From Hydra vulgaris (taxonomy: Eukaryota > Cnidaria > Hydrozoa > Anthoathecata > Hydridae), in assembly GCF_038396675.1 (NCBI RefSeq), contig NC_088920.1, forward strand, positions 23,662,501 through 23,726,500: 64,000 nt of DNA. Reading direction: 5' to 3'. Shown here in pieces: positions 34,947-47,100 of the stretch. Both the position numbers and the translations under genes were made by a program. Within the stretch, counting starts at the first letter, position 1; every line of letters begins with the position of its first letter. Under the pieces are notes generated by a model. That model was given only the letters and a program-made list of their open reading frames with translations. It was not told where the DNA came from and ran no database searches.

Positions 34947-35147
34947 CTTATATAGTAAAATGAATCTGTGTAAACCTGTTCTGGAAGATTCTAGATGCTT
35001 CTTTTCGATGCTTCTGGAAGCTTCTGGATGCGTCTGGATGCTTCTGAATGTTTCTGGATATTTCTGGATGCTACTGGATGCTTCCAGATGCTTCTTCTGG
35101 AAACTTTTGGAAGCTTCTGCATGCTTCTGGAAACTTCTGGATACTTC
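34947..35147 (-). promoter_or_regulatory. Heat-shock-element array plus TATA box upstream of the Tc1 transposase
   Basis: On the minus strand a TATATAAG box (34,947-34,954) lies about 265 bp upstream of the transposase start. Starting 25 bp further upstream is a 169-bp array of alternating TTC and GAA/GAT trimers at 5-bp spacing. Exact TTCnnGAAnnTTC sites are at 34,979-34,991, 35,012-35,024 and 35,125-35,137, and a five-trimer site with one mismatch is at 35,095-35,117. TTCnnGAA repeats are the binding site of HSF trimers. Spacing of array, TATA and leader resembles heat-shock gene promoters. Activity is inferred. Confidence 0.6.
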
Positions 35148-35428
35148 CTTTAATTATTAAAAAACTTTCGTGACGTTGACATGGACCAGACTTAAGAAAA
35201 TGAAACAAACCAAAAAAGTTGCACTTGTTTTGTCTTTTGCAAAATGGCACTTGTCAACGAAATTCTGCCGGTGTGCTGTCACCTGATTGCTCATGTCATG
35301 GCATGCTACGACTCCAGACTCCTGAACTGTTTGTTGTGGTAGTATAGTTCGTTTCGTTTTTAAGACATGTTAAATTAGGAACACTTTTTAGCATTATTCG
35401 ATTTTGGTTGCAAATGTTTTGTCCAATA

Positions 35429-35990
<562 letters not shown>

Positions 35991-36401
35991 ATTTGCCTCA
36001 GGATAAACAACAATATGTTATATTAAAGTTGAATGAAGCAAAATAAGTAAATTTAAAAGTTTTTACATCAACATAGTTTCTTAGTTTTTAATAAGATAGC
36101 ATCGGCACATAGCTCCCAAGTGACCTGCGATTCGAGGGTTAGATCTGCAATGACTTTTAAAAACCCGCAGACCCGCAAAGGTATTTAAAAAACCCGCGAA
36201 AAAAAAGCTAAGTAAAAAAATCCACGAGGCATTTAAAAAAAATTAATTAATAATAAATAATAATTCACAGAAAATACAGTTAATTATGGATTTATAAAAT
36301 TAACTATATAATTAAATAATTAATTTATTTGTTATTAATAGTTTTAAAGATAAAAGTTTATTTTGGTTTCGATTGTACTAATTTGAAAATTTATTTTATC
36401 A
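35991..36401. other. AT-rich DNA, nothing recognised
   Basis: Contains short AACCCGC(A/G)A phrases near 36,165-36,200. No gene is seen. Confidence 0.35.
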
Positions 36402-37330
36402 ATGGCATCGAATGAATCAAAGAAAAGAAAGCTTTCATCTTGTTCTTTTAAACGTGCTTGGAGCACACTATTTTCTTTTATTCAGCCTAAAAAATTGATA
36501 ATGATAATGAATTCAAAGCTAAATGCACAGTAAGTATAAAAATGTAATTTCAATTTTGCTAACGTTTTTTATTGCCAAGTATTATTTTTAATATATAGAA
36601 ATTTCAATATAGACAATGTTATGTTAAAAAAAAAAGTTTTGCTACGATTTTTAATAAATAAAGTTAAGTTTAGATGCTTTTTTACTTATCACAATAAATT
36701 TTTAATAGGAGTTTAATATTAACTTTAGGCTGGTAACAGAATAATTTGATAATTGTTTTTTTATTTCAGATATGTGAATGTTGTTTCAATATTCACCACG
36801 AAGGGCTATTGGATATTACCAGACATATATGTGGTTTTCAGCATAGGAAGGCAGCTAAATATGTTGCATCAGCTAAACAAATCAGTTCTTTTTTTGCAAG
36901 TAGCACAACTGAAGTTAAATCTGTTAAAAATCCAGAAGTTTTATTTACTGGTTTTATTCTAGAACAAAATTTGTCATTTGAGTGCTTATCATATGCAGGT
37001 CCTCATTTTTCAGAAAAATGTTTCCTGACAGTAAAATAGCAACAAAGTATGGGTGTGCAGCAACAAAAACAGCACGTATCATTAATAATCCCATTGCTCC
37101 GTCATTGCATTCTTGTATTGTGGACCTTCTCAAAGCTGAACCATTTAGCCTTTCTGTTGATGGAAGCATTGATACAGGTACTAAAAGCATGTACCCACTT
37201 GTTGTGAAGATTTATAACATTAACAGTGGTGTAATCAGTTCTTAGTTTTGGAATATGGCTCTTTTCAGCGATTGTACAGCTGCAATAATTTTCCAAAAGG
37301 TGTCAGATATCTTTGAAAAAGAAAGCTGAA
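36402..37330 (+). pseudogene. hAT/ZBED-like transposase-derived gene, broken
   Basis: Exon 1 (36,402-36,529) reads MASNESKKRKLSSCSFKRAW then STLFSFIQPKK, ending at a CA|GTAAGT donor. Exon 2 starts after TTATTTCAG at 36,770 with ICECCFNIHHEGLLDITRHI and CGFQHRKAAKYVA. Joined (KCT-ICECCF...HICGFQH) this is a BED/TTF-like zinc finger, followed by LFTGFILEQNLSFECL, FFRKMFPDSKIATKYGCAAT and LLKAEPFSLSVDGSIDTG, an order typical of hAT-derived proteins. A one-base shift in the A-run of exon 1 is needed to reach IDNDNEFKAKCT. Another shift near 36,985 and a stop at 37,243 end the frame. It may have been a domesticated gene or simply a dead transposon. Confidence 0.7.
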
Positions 37331-37363
37331 TACTCTCAAAAATGCAACTGGTCCACAATTTAG

Positions 37364-37453
37364 TTTGTAGTTTTAAGTTGCTAAGTTCATCATGGTGTTA
37401 CCGCATAGCAATGCGGTAACACCATGATGAACTTAGCAACTTAAAACTACAAA
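37364..37453. repeat. Perfect hairpin, 43-bp arms, 4-nt loop
   Basis: TTTGTAGTTTTAAGTTGCTA ... CCGCAT, then AGCA, then the exact complement. It interrupts the downstream part of the hAT-like relic. With 43 of 43 pairs matched, it is either very recent or an assembly/sequencing artefact. Confidence 0.9.
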
Positions 37454-37799
37454 TCACACAGCTTGTTTTAATTACGTTCCAGAAGAAAAGACTCTTGTCG
37501 CAGCTACAAAAGCTATAGTAGAGTACAATAACAAATAAATTCTTTAAATCTGATGTATATGTACAATTAATTCTTTAAATCTGATTTATAAAAATTTTTG
37601 CCACAAAACGCATGACCCTCTAGTGACTTTTAAAAAGTTGAGAGCTATGCATTGGATCTGTTTAATTTAAGTGATAAATCATTTATATGATATTTTCAGG
37701 TTAAGCTTTCGTCTATTTTTATTTTAAGATGTTTTATAAAGTTTTGAGGAATAAGTTTATTATTATTTATTTTAATCCTATATTTACTGTCTATATTAT

Positions 37800-38025
37800 T
37801 GCACCTTGGTTTAAAAATTATTAGCTTTTATCACTATTAATTTTTGAGATCAAAGTTGACAAATTTGTTAATTTTTTAAATAGATTTGTTAATAGAATGA
37901 AGATTCATATCATCAGCAAAGTGTTGAACTCTGTAAAATTTAATAGCCTATGATGAATCATTTATAAAGATTATAAATAATAGTTGTTACAGTATAGACC
38001 GTTGCGGTACACTAACATTAATATC
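37800..38025 (-). pseudogene. CR1-like reverse transcriptase fragment with FADD box
   Basis: On the minus strand: VSVPQRSIL, LLFIIFINDSS, AIKFYRVQHFADDMNLHSIN, KSI-stop-KINKFVNFDLKN. The VPQxSIL and FADD blocks are RT motifs, and the following NFDLKN matches the family seen at 31.4-31.7 kb. Stops are present throughout. Confidence 0.75.
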
Positions 38026-38090
38026 ACAAATATCAGCATTTTTTCAAATTTTTTTTTTCCTCAACATCTTTGCTTCCAACAATGCTGCTA

Positions 38091-39799
38091 GCAACCACTA
38101 TTAGAGTTGGAAGTTACTGGAAGAGAAAAGATGAAGTTTATAGAACAAGATAACAATTGACTATATGATACAATTTATAGAAGCAAATTCATTTCTATTA
38201 TTGAGAAATAATTTGTACTATAAGTTTGATATTTATGATATTGATATTAATTTTTATAATATCAAATTTTTACAATAATATATAATTTCATACAAAATAT
38301 TATTTTAATGTAAACTTTTAATAATAAAATTTTTAATATTAAATTTTTTGATATATAGTCATATTCCACTAATCACATCCTACCTGATATAGCCAACACA
38401 CAGGTTGATACATTGCTTGACATTAGAATCACTCCAGCTTCTGTATCTAAAGTCATTTTCTGCTTAGATTCTTTTGCAGCTTGTGGTTCGTACAACATAG
38501 CTTTTATAGTCTTGTAGAAGTGTTCTCTGGAGCTGTCGTCTATACTTTTAAAACTATTTAACAAGTGCTTATCAGAGTCTTGTTTTCCAGCCTGCTGGAA
38601 AAAGGCATCTGTTATCCTTATTAATTAATTATCCTTTATTTTAATTCTGGAGAGTAACCTGACTCGTCTAACTACCTGTCCCATTAGTCTTCTTCCTATC
38701 TTAAGCAAGTTTTTGAGTCTTTAATTAACAAACACTTATTATCTCATCTTGATTCTTATAACTTACTTTCTGAATATCAATGGATTTCGATCTTCTTGTT
38801 CTATTTGTGCTGATTCATAAATGGTAACAACTGATAGAAGCTCAAATTGTTAAATTTGAGCTTAAAAAGTTTCTGCTACAACATGGGGCTCTCAATGATT
38901 GGTGAACTTTAACACAGATAAAATTCAATTTTTTCAGCTTATCGTTATCACAATAATCTAGATCTTCACAATAATTCTAAGTCTTAGATTTATGAAAGGT
39001 AATGTACATGATGAGTCATCTACCCTTACTCGTACTTCCAATTTACTTTTACTTCTAGATTTACTCTTACTTCCAATCTTTCTTGGAAACCATATATATG
39101 GGATTATCTTTTTCCGGATATTTCCTGAAGTCTGGATATTTTTCTCAACTTTCAGTTTTTCGGGATATCCAAAATATTTTCCATACAAGTTTAGGTATAT
39201 ATTTTTGTGATTTATTTGTTTTTTAAGCTTTTCCACTCATCACTCATACAAAAATAAAGAAAAGCATAGAAAAGAAATTGGAAACAAATCAGCTAAAAGA
39301 AAATATTATCCAGATATTTTGTGTAAACAATTTTCTGGATTTTAAAATATGACCTGGATGATCTATGTATATCAAATCAATTGCAAAATTAACATCTGCC
39401 AAGGTTTTATCTCTATAAATCTCAAATCTGTCCCTGTAGGGAATACTGTTGCCATATCTGGAGAAGATCTTTGAATTATGTCCTTTCTCATTTAAACAAG
39501 GTGCAAAAAGGCATTGTAAACATAGTTGAACCTGCTCTTGCATCCAATCCTTCAACTGTAGTCACATTGTTGTGTTGCTTGATTTTTTCTTTTCTATAAA
39601 TACAATAATAAGCGCTGCTCTAAAAAGCTAGCATCTCTTTAGCCATCTACTAAAATTCATTCTTTTGGAGTTCTTTTCCTTCATCTTGTTTTCTTAATTT
39701 ATACAATTAGCAATCTTTCAATTAGTCAGTTAATTGTTGTCTTGTTTCATCAACTACATCTTTTCTCTTCCAGTAACTTCCAACTCTAATAGTGGTTGC
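38091..39799. mobile_element. 1.7-kb region bounded by ~75-bp inverted repeats, identity unknown
   Basis: GCAACCACTATTAGAGTTGG, AAGTTACTGGAAGAGAAAAG and the following 35 bp at the left recur inverted at 39,722-39,799 with few mismatches. Both arms translate to ...TTIRVGSYWKRKD... in outward-to-inward direction, so the repeat may derive from coding sequence. Inside are a minus-strand coding-like stretch (38,376-38,620, QAGKQDSDKHLLNSFKSIDD...), a plus-strand RT fragment, and another minus-strand coding-like stretch (39,289-39,560, VQLCLQCLFAPCLNEKGHNS...). I recognise neither minus-strand protein. Confidence 0.45.
38640..38830 (+). pseudogene. CR1-like reverse transcriptase N-terminal fragment
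   Basis: Reads CPISLLPILSKFLSL, LTNTYYL..., then in the next frame NLLSEYQWISIFLFYLC; compare the YRPISLLPxLSKxFE and LSxxQxGFR blocks of non-LTR RTs. It is short, broken by stops and nested in the inverted-repeat region. Confidence 0.6.
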
Positions 39800-39810
39800 T
39801 TGTAACTGAA

Positions 39811-39813
<3 letters not shown>

Positions 39814-39889
<76 letters not shown>

Positions 39890-39890
39890 A
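39814..39890. repeat. (TA)n microsatellite
   Basis: About 75 bp of TA with one internal TTA phase slip. Confidence 0.95.
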
Positions 39891-39962
39891 TTGTTATGAT
39901 GTTTAATATTTACAATGTTTGATAATTTCGAGAGTAGTAAGTATTAAGTATGTGTATGTATG

Positions 39963-40196
39963 TATGCGGTAGTAGTGTAGTGGTAAGAGCGCTCGCTTTG
40001 TAAGCGAGATGTTCGGAGTTCGACTCCAATCACGTCCCTGGAAGTAAAGGGTTAAGAGAGGGTCTCCCACCACGTCCCTTGGAGTTAAAGGGTTGAGAGA
40101 GGGTTGCACCACAAATAATAACTAAAAAATACAAAAAAATGAGTAGCCTCCTCGACTGTAGTGGCCCCCCTCGGGCCTTGGGGAGGTGAATAATCT

Positions 40197-40198
<2 letters not shown>
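39963..40198 (+). mobile_element. tRNA-derived SINE (family 2), tRNA-Thr-like head
   Basis: The head GCGGTAGTAGTGTAGTGGTA (box A) has an anticodon arm CTCGC-TTTGTAA-GCGAG (anticodon TGT) and box B GAGTTCGACTCC. The acceptor stem does not close, so it is not a working tRNA. The body has a duplicated CACGTCCCTGGAAGTAAAGG / CACGTCCCTTGGAGTTAAAG block and the tail GTAGCCTCCTCGACTGTAGT, GGCCTTGGGGAGGTGAATAA. A TA array begins at the 3' end. A second copy lies at 51.8-52.0 kb. Confidence 0.8.

Positions 40199-40272
<74 letters not shown>
40199..40272. repeat. (TA)n microsatellite at the SINE 3' end
   Basis: Begins directly after ...AATCTAAAA of the SINE tail. Confidence 0.95.
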
Positions 40273-40273
<1 letters not shown>

Positions 40274-40727
40274 TCAATATACCCAAAGCTTGTTAAAAGA
40301 ATAAAAAAAATTTGAATTATATAGTTATAAAGTGTTATTTTTAAATTAATATTTTTAAAGATTTTTTTTTCATATTTTTTTATTTGTTATTGATTACCAA
40401 AAAAATCTTTTATTAAAATTTGTAAAACTTTATTACCTTTGCTATGTGTTTTTATTTTTCTGAATAGAATTAAGTAAAACCTATGGTTATTCAAAATCGT
40501 GTGTTATAAATATATTACATTTATAGCGCAATTCATTTATTTTAACAAATTGAAGTAACTATTCAAAAAATTGATAATCGGGTATTAATAAATCTTATTA
40601 ATGTAGTAAACAAGAAAATTAGATGCACGTCACATGTGACAGCCACACTTGATTTATGGGATGGCGTAAATGCGGGCCATGTATGGTATTTAGAATACTT
40701 AAGTAGTATAAGTACATGTATTTTTTA
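40273..40727. other. AT-rich DNA, nothing recognised
   Basis: No gene or repeat boundary is seen. Confidence 0.35.
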
Positions 40728-40744
40728 TATATATATATATATAT

Positions 40745-40826
<82 letters not shown>

Positions 40827-40850
40827 GTGTATATATATATATATATACAC

Positions 40851-40907
<57 letters not shown>

Positions 40908-40945
40908 ATATATTATATAATACATATATTATATATATATATGTA
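40728..40945. repeat. Compound (TA)n with ACACATGTGT interruptions
   Basis: TA arrays broken twice by the palindrome ACACATGTGTA. Confidence 0.95.
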
Positions 40946-41150
40946 TTCAATTCTCCTATTGGAAACTTTATTTATAGAACTTAATAAGTTTAAAAAAAAT
41001 TTAAATAAGTTTTAAAAAGATTTAAGATTTTATGTCAGTTGTGTTATTTTTGTTATGTCTCATTTGTCGATTTTTAAAATTTATTTTTAATGATAAAATA
41101 GTTTTTATATTATAAGTAAATTTTTAAGTTTCGACAAATTTTTAAACAAC

Positions 41151-41156
41151 TTTCAG
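41151..41156 (+). promoter_or_regulatory. Possible spliced-leader or 5'-UTR splice acceptor
   Basis: TTTCAG preceded by AAACAAC lies 22 nt upstream of the receptor ATG. Hydra is known to add spliced leaders in trans to many mRNAs, so this could be the trans-splice acceptor; an ordinary 5'-UTR intron is equally possible. Confidence 0.4.
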
Positions 41157-41178
41157 ATTCAAATTTAAAGTTTATAAA

Positions 41179-44100
41179 ATGAAAGCCAATCACCAATTAT
41201 CTTTTCTGTTTTTTTACTCGTTGCTGTATCAGAAAATATGTAAGCAATTTTTTCTTTTCTTCGCTGTTTTTTCGATAAAGTCTAAGCTATATTTGCTGAT
41301 GAAAAAAAAATTGAAGAGTGATAAAGTTTTCTATTTATTGTATTTTTTTAGTATTTGGATTGGAATGTTTTTGTAGTTCTGATTGCCCTGATGGAAGCCC
41401 AAATGAGACTTGTTATACAAGTTATAAGTGTTTTGCAGCAGTTGAATATCTAGAAGGTACACCAACCAAAGTACATCAATATGGTTGCACCCCTCCTAAA
41501 TTTGAAGGTGTTTTTTTAATTTAATAATGGATATTAATCCCTATAATATTAGAGTATGTAGCATTATTTCTTATGTGAAAATACTTGAAGATTTATATTA
41601 TTCCTTATCTTTAAAGCACTACTTTTTAAAAGTAATATATAATAATTTTTAATTTTTTAAAGTTCATAATGCCCTTAGTTTTTATTTGATTTATTTTAAA
41701 TATTTTAAAATACATTTAGGAGGTATTTTTCAATGCCGACAAAAACATATTCAACATGAAGTTCCAATGGTATTTAAATGTTGTGATGATCAGCCGAGAT
41801 GCAATGAGAATTTAATACTGGAGATTCCTATTGAAGAACAACAAAAATATGAAGCAGTTTGTATGTTTTTTTACACTAACTGTTTTTTACTTTTAATTTG
41901 CAAGACAAATTTTTACTCAACAGTGTTAAGGTGACAAAACTATAAAATAAGTGCAACAAATGTTAAAACTTATGGATGATGTTTTGTTTGAAAAGTAAAC
42001 GAAATGCAATAAATTTGCTATTGTTAGAAAGAATTTTTTTATGCCTTGATGTAATAAAATAAATTTAATTCATAAGCAACCTGTAAGTAAGAATTCATAA
42101 GCAACCTGTAAGTAAGAATTGTAACCTGTAAGTAAGAATTGGCTTCTGAAAATAGTCATTATTTTTTGCAAAACATGTCCTCGCACTAAAACTTGGGTCT
42201 TTTTTTTATATTCAAATACAAACCCAGGCGTCTATCAACTAAAGTGTCCATGATAAAGCTTTTTTGATACAAGTTTGAAAAATAATTTTCAATAAAATTC
42301 AAGTTTTAAAATTTAATTTTTTTAAACATAAATTGCCACGGAGACTTAAGTTTCCATAAAACATAAATATTCTGTTTAAATTTATTAAGAAACAAGATTT
42401 ATTTTCACAAATTTTTTTAACTAATATCATTAAATCAATTTTTTAATTATTTAAATAAAAAATTGGTATTAGAATATATAATTTGTTGGTGTTTATTGGT
42501 CCTCAATCAAAACTTATGTGCAAAACTTTCTTTTAAATTCTCAACTTGGTTATAATCTCTTGTATCAAGTGTTAAGATGTTGAAGATGATTATGATGTTG
42601 ATAATGATCATTATCATCATTCTATATAATGATGATGATAAAAAAAGCTTGCACATATTCGAACTTCATCATTTTAATTTGAAATGAGTGATTTCTTTAT
42701 TTTGATAATAAGATATATGTGATAAAATATTCAAGGCTCAACTTTTATGGGTCCATCTGAAAAAATCTTCACTAGATCAGAAAAGTTATCCATAATGATT
42801 TTAGTCATGGGTTTAACATGTCTGGGTTGTATATTGTATATTAAAAAAGCATGAATTTGTTCAGACTCACTTTAACTAAAAAAAAGTCTTTTATTTTTAA
42901 TGTGATTTAGTTAAAAGTTATTCCCAATAGGTTCATCTTTTCTAAACTAGTACAAAACTACATTTGAAAAAGCAATTAACATTATATTGATTGCATCTTT
43001 TCAATTATTTAAAGTATACTCTCTTTTTTAACTATGTTCTTTAAAAGAAATTGTAGACTCTTGGAACCAAATATTTTATCATCTAAGTTAAGAAATTAAA
43101 AATCATGAAATTGCATATATAACTATTTATGCTGAGCACCTTGAACTTCTTCAGAACTGAACTTTTTTTGGAGAAAATATTTGGTTTTAGATTTTAGATA
43201 AATAATGAAATTAAAAGAAATAATGTGGCACTTATATTGCCAGTGACTCAACAAATTGGTGTAGATTTAATTGCCAGAGGTTTAACACTTTTTTGATTCC
43301 TATGGTGATTTTATTTCTGTGACACTATGATCACATACAAGTGACCAACAGTGTCATCAAGTCTGGTCAGGCCCCAAAGATTTTAAAGGGGAGGTATCTG
43401 TTTTTTAGAGAGTAAAGCTTAGAAAAAATATTTTACCAACTAATATCTTTAGACTAAAAAAAAATCCAATTTTGCTGACTCCAGTGTCCAAATATTTGTT
43501 CGCTAAAATCTCAAAGGGGGCATAGGGGGTTATACACCCTCTAAGCCCCCGTTGGGATAGCCCTGAGTCTGGTTGACATGGAAGAATTCTAAAAACCAAT
43601 AGTAGATTGAAAAGAATAGATATCCAGAAGAGCAGTGAGACTATGCGAGTTTAAAAATTATCTATATTAGGGGAGGGGGAAGTGACATGATGATCACCAT
43701 GATCATCTTATGCAAAAATGTAGAATATGTGAAATGTGGTTACATGCTGCCTGGTGTCATGCAATGTCATTACATAATGCCTGGTGTCATTATCACTAGT
43801 ATAACCAAAAGTAATATGAGAGAAAAATCCATAAAAAATTGCTAATAAAGAAAATGAAGTCCATACACGATGCATTCCTTTAATTGCTAAAATGTGATAC
43901 AGAATGCTAAACCACTATACTACTGTATCATTAAATGTTTTGAAAAATGGTATACTGTATTGCTAGTCATAAGATAATAACTAAATAAACTAGTATAAAA
44001 TAACAATATCAAATACCGCCTAATAAACTTAATCATGAAATTAAATACGATATCTATTTCTTAAAGATTAAATATAACAAGTATAATAAAATGCTGACGG

Positions 44101-47100
44101 TTGAACCAATTTTAATTAAGTAGTTGATATATAATGATCTCTCATCCATTAGGAATGCCTTTTGATCACCAATAGTGTTTTTTTTGCCTGAGAACTTCAC
44201 TTTTGCATTAAAATATATACAAATTAATATGTTTTAATGCAAAAGGTTTAACATCTTTCTGATTCCCATGATGTAAAAACTTGTAAAACAATGTATAAAA
44301 ATCTCTTTAGAATGATGTTGTTCATAGCATTTGTTTTACTTTAATATGCTCAAAGTATAGTAGAGAAAGGGAGCTGAAGCAGAGAATTTAATAAAAATAT
44401 TTTATTGATTTATGGGGTACTTTCTTTGATTCTATAGGATAATTTCTTAGTTTTTTGGTTGCTGAAACATTAAAAACGTTAGACACTTTTGGAGGGAAAA
44501 AATTTTATAAATGAAGTGTTAAAAAAATTATTTAATAAATCAAATGACAACAAAAGAATATATAAAAATAAAACATTAAAGGATCCCAAACCTCCTAGAC
44601 ATAGTGGTGTTATATTAACGAGAATGATAAAAAAATGTTCAAGCTAAGTTTTTTTGATTAAAACAAAAGAATAAATGCATACCAAGAAAAACTAACTTTT
44701 TGATTTTAGTCAAAGTTCTCCTTCTCTGCTGTAGGCCAAAAAGTCAACATAATATACGCCACAATCTACAGACAAGTTTTATTCCTAAGAGTTTTAGTAC
44801 ATAATGTCATTGATTTTTTTGGTTGTGTAAAAGATCAATTATGTAAACAAACAAAAAAATCAATGATGTCATGTACTAAAGCTCTTAGGAATAAAACACG
44901 CTTGAATAAGTTATCAAATCTGTAGATTGCGGCATATATTATGCTGACTTTTCGGTCTACAACAGCAAGCTTCGACATAAATTAAAAAGTTAGTTTTTCT
45001 TGGTATGCATTTATTCTGAGGTTTTTAAATGGAGCACAAACTGTAGATTTGTTTAATTGAGAGTTAACTTTAGCATTGTGATTTGGGTGTTTAACAATCG
45101 GTTAATCTGTTTAACTTTCAGGAAGAGTTTGGCCATTATATTCAAAAGTTAAATTAGAGTAAGATTTCTTTGCAAATAACTCTGCTTTATTCTGGGAAAA
45201 AGTAAAAGGTCAGACCCATGAATTAGAGATTAAATGTTAGACTTACTTTAGTTAATGACACTGTTGAAGACTAACCAAGTCTCTAGAATCTAACATCTGA
45301 GATACATGATTTAGTAAACTGAAAAAAACAGAGGTTAACATTAGACAGGACTTTTTTACATTGGCTTCTTGCAATAATAAAAGGATATTTATTCTTAAGA
45401 GAGATGTTCTTGTAAAAAAGAAGAAAAAAAAGAATGATGTTTAATAAAGCAACTGCCTCAGATGGTAAAAAATGTAGAATAGAATGAGGCTTGGCTTATA
45501 ATCGAAGAGAAGGAATAAAAGCTTCCAGACTTTTATTACAGAAGGAATAAAAGCTTCCAAGATGCGTTTTATACATGTATTTTATGAATATAAACATATA
45601 TGTTTGCTATTTATTTAGATGCTGGCATACAATATCCTTTCATTATCATATAAACTTTAGTATTTATATGGTGTAGTATTTGCCGAATAAGAAGATGATC
45701 AGATGGATGTGTAGTGTGACTCAAGCAAGGCAAAAAAAGGAGGTATAATCTTAGACAGGTTTAGAAAAACATATAAAACAACGTTTGTTAGAAAAGATTA
45801 AAGTGATTTAGGTATCAGCATGGAGAGAGGTAGCAGCTTCAGTTGAAAGCTTGATGAGAGTGCCTTACATATTGTATGAATGAGTTTTAGTTAAGGAAAA
45901 AATGTTCTAGATTGTTTATATTAGAGAAACAGCATAAAAGAGGAAGGCTAAAGTCTGATGATGATAATGATCATCATCATCATTATTATCATTATCATCA
46001 TGGTAATGATAATTATGATGATCATATTGGTCATAATGATGTTTATATATGCATATATATACAAAATATAACATGAATTTTGAATAGAAAAAATATGCTT
46101 TAGGATGTATATATGTTTTTATGCATATAAATGTACAAAAACCCAGCCACAGCTTTATTTTATTAAACCCGGCCCTGGTCAAGTATCAACCCCGTTTTTG
46201 TTGCACGCTTCTGCACTTTTTCTAGTGTTTCAATGTCATGTTTTAGAAATGGTGACCAGGCTGGTACTGCAAACTCGAGATGTGGGCGAATATAAGCTGT
46301 ATACAATATTTGCCAGACAATGATACACTGACTGCAGAATGCTTTTTTCAGCCTACCAAGTACTTGATTGACTTTTGAGGCTGCTGTCTCAATTTGATTT
46401 TTTAATTTTAAGTTGTCTGAGACGATGGTGCCAAGGTCTCTTTCGTTCTTGGTAACTGCAAGTTGTATTCAAGATCTGTCATCCCTGCACATTGAATATT
46501 TTTTTGTTGATCTTTTATTTCCATGGCCTATGTGCATTACCTTGCATTTTGTCACAGTGAGGCATGCACCAAAACTCTGGACCACTTCACGGCTTTGTTT
46601 ATGTCATCATGTAAAATCAAAAAGTCTTCATCAGATTTAATGATGCCACTGATTTTGCTATCATCTGCATATAATTTGATGTGATGCACAATGTTGTTTG
46701 GAAGATTGTTGATAAAAAAGACTAATAATAATGGTCCTAGAAACGATCCTTTAGGAACTCCACTTGAAACAGGTACCTAATTTGATATATGTCCTTTCAT
46801 GACTACATGTTGTTTATGATCTGAAAGCCATGTTTTAATCCAATTCAACAATGCACCTCAATGCAAGCGTTGATGAAGAACTTTATTAAAAAGTTTGGCA
46901 AAATCCATATAAATGGCGTCGGCAGTAAACCTAGGTAAATGGCCTGTGTCAGAATGTCACGTGCCTCAAGGAGATTGGTTGTGCAGCCTTGTTTGCATGG
47001 AAAGCCATGATTGGCTTTTGAAAGCAATCTATTGACAACACAATGAGACATAACTCAATCGTGAATAATTCTTGAGATTAGAGATGCGGGCTTGTAGTTT

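Noticed and set aside
39967-40041. A tRNA-Thr(TGT) gene
   Set aside because: The D, anticodon and T arms are recognisable, but the acceptor stem does not pair and a SINE body and tail follow.
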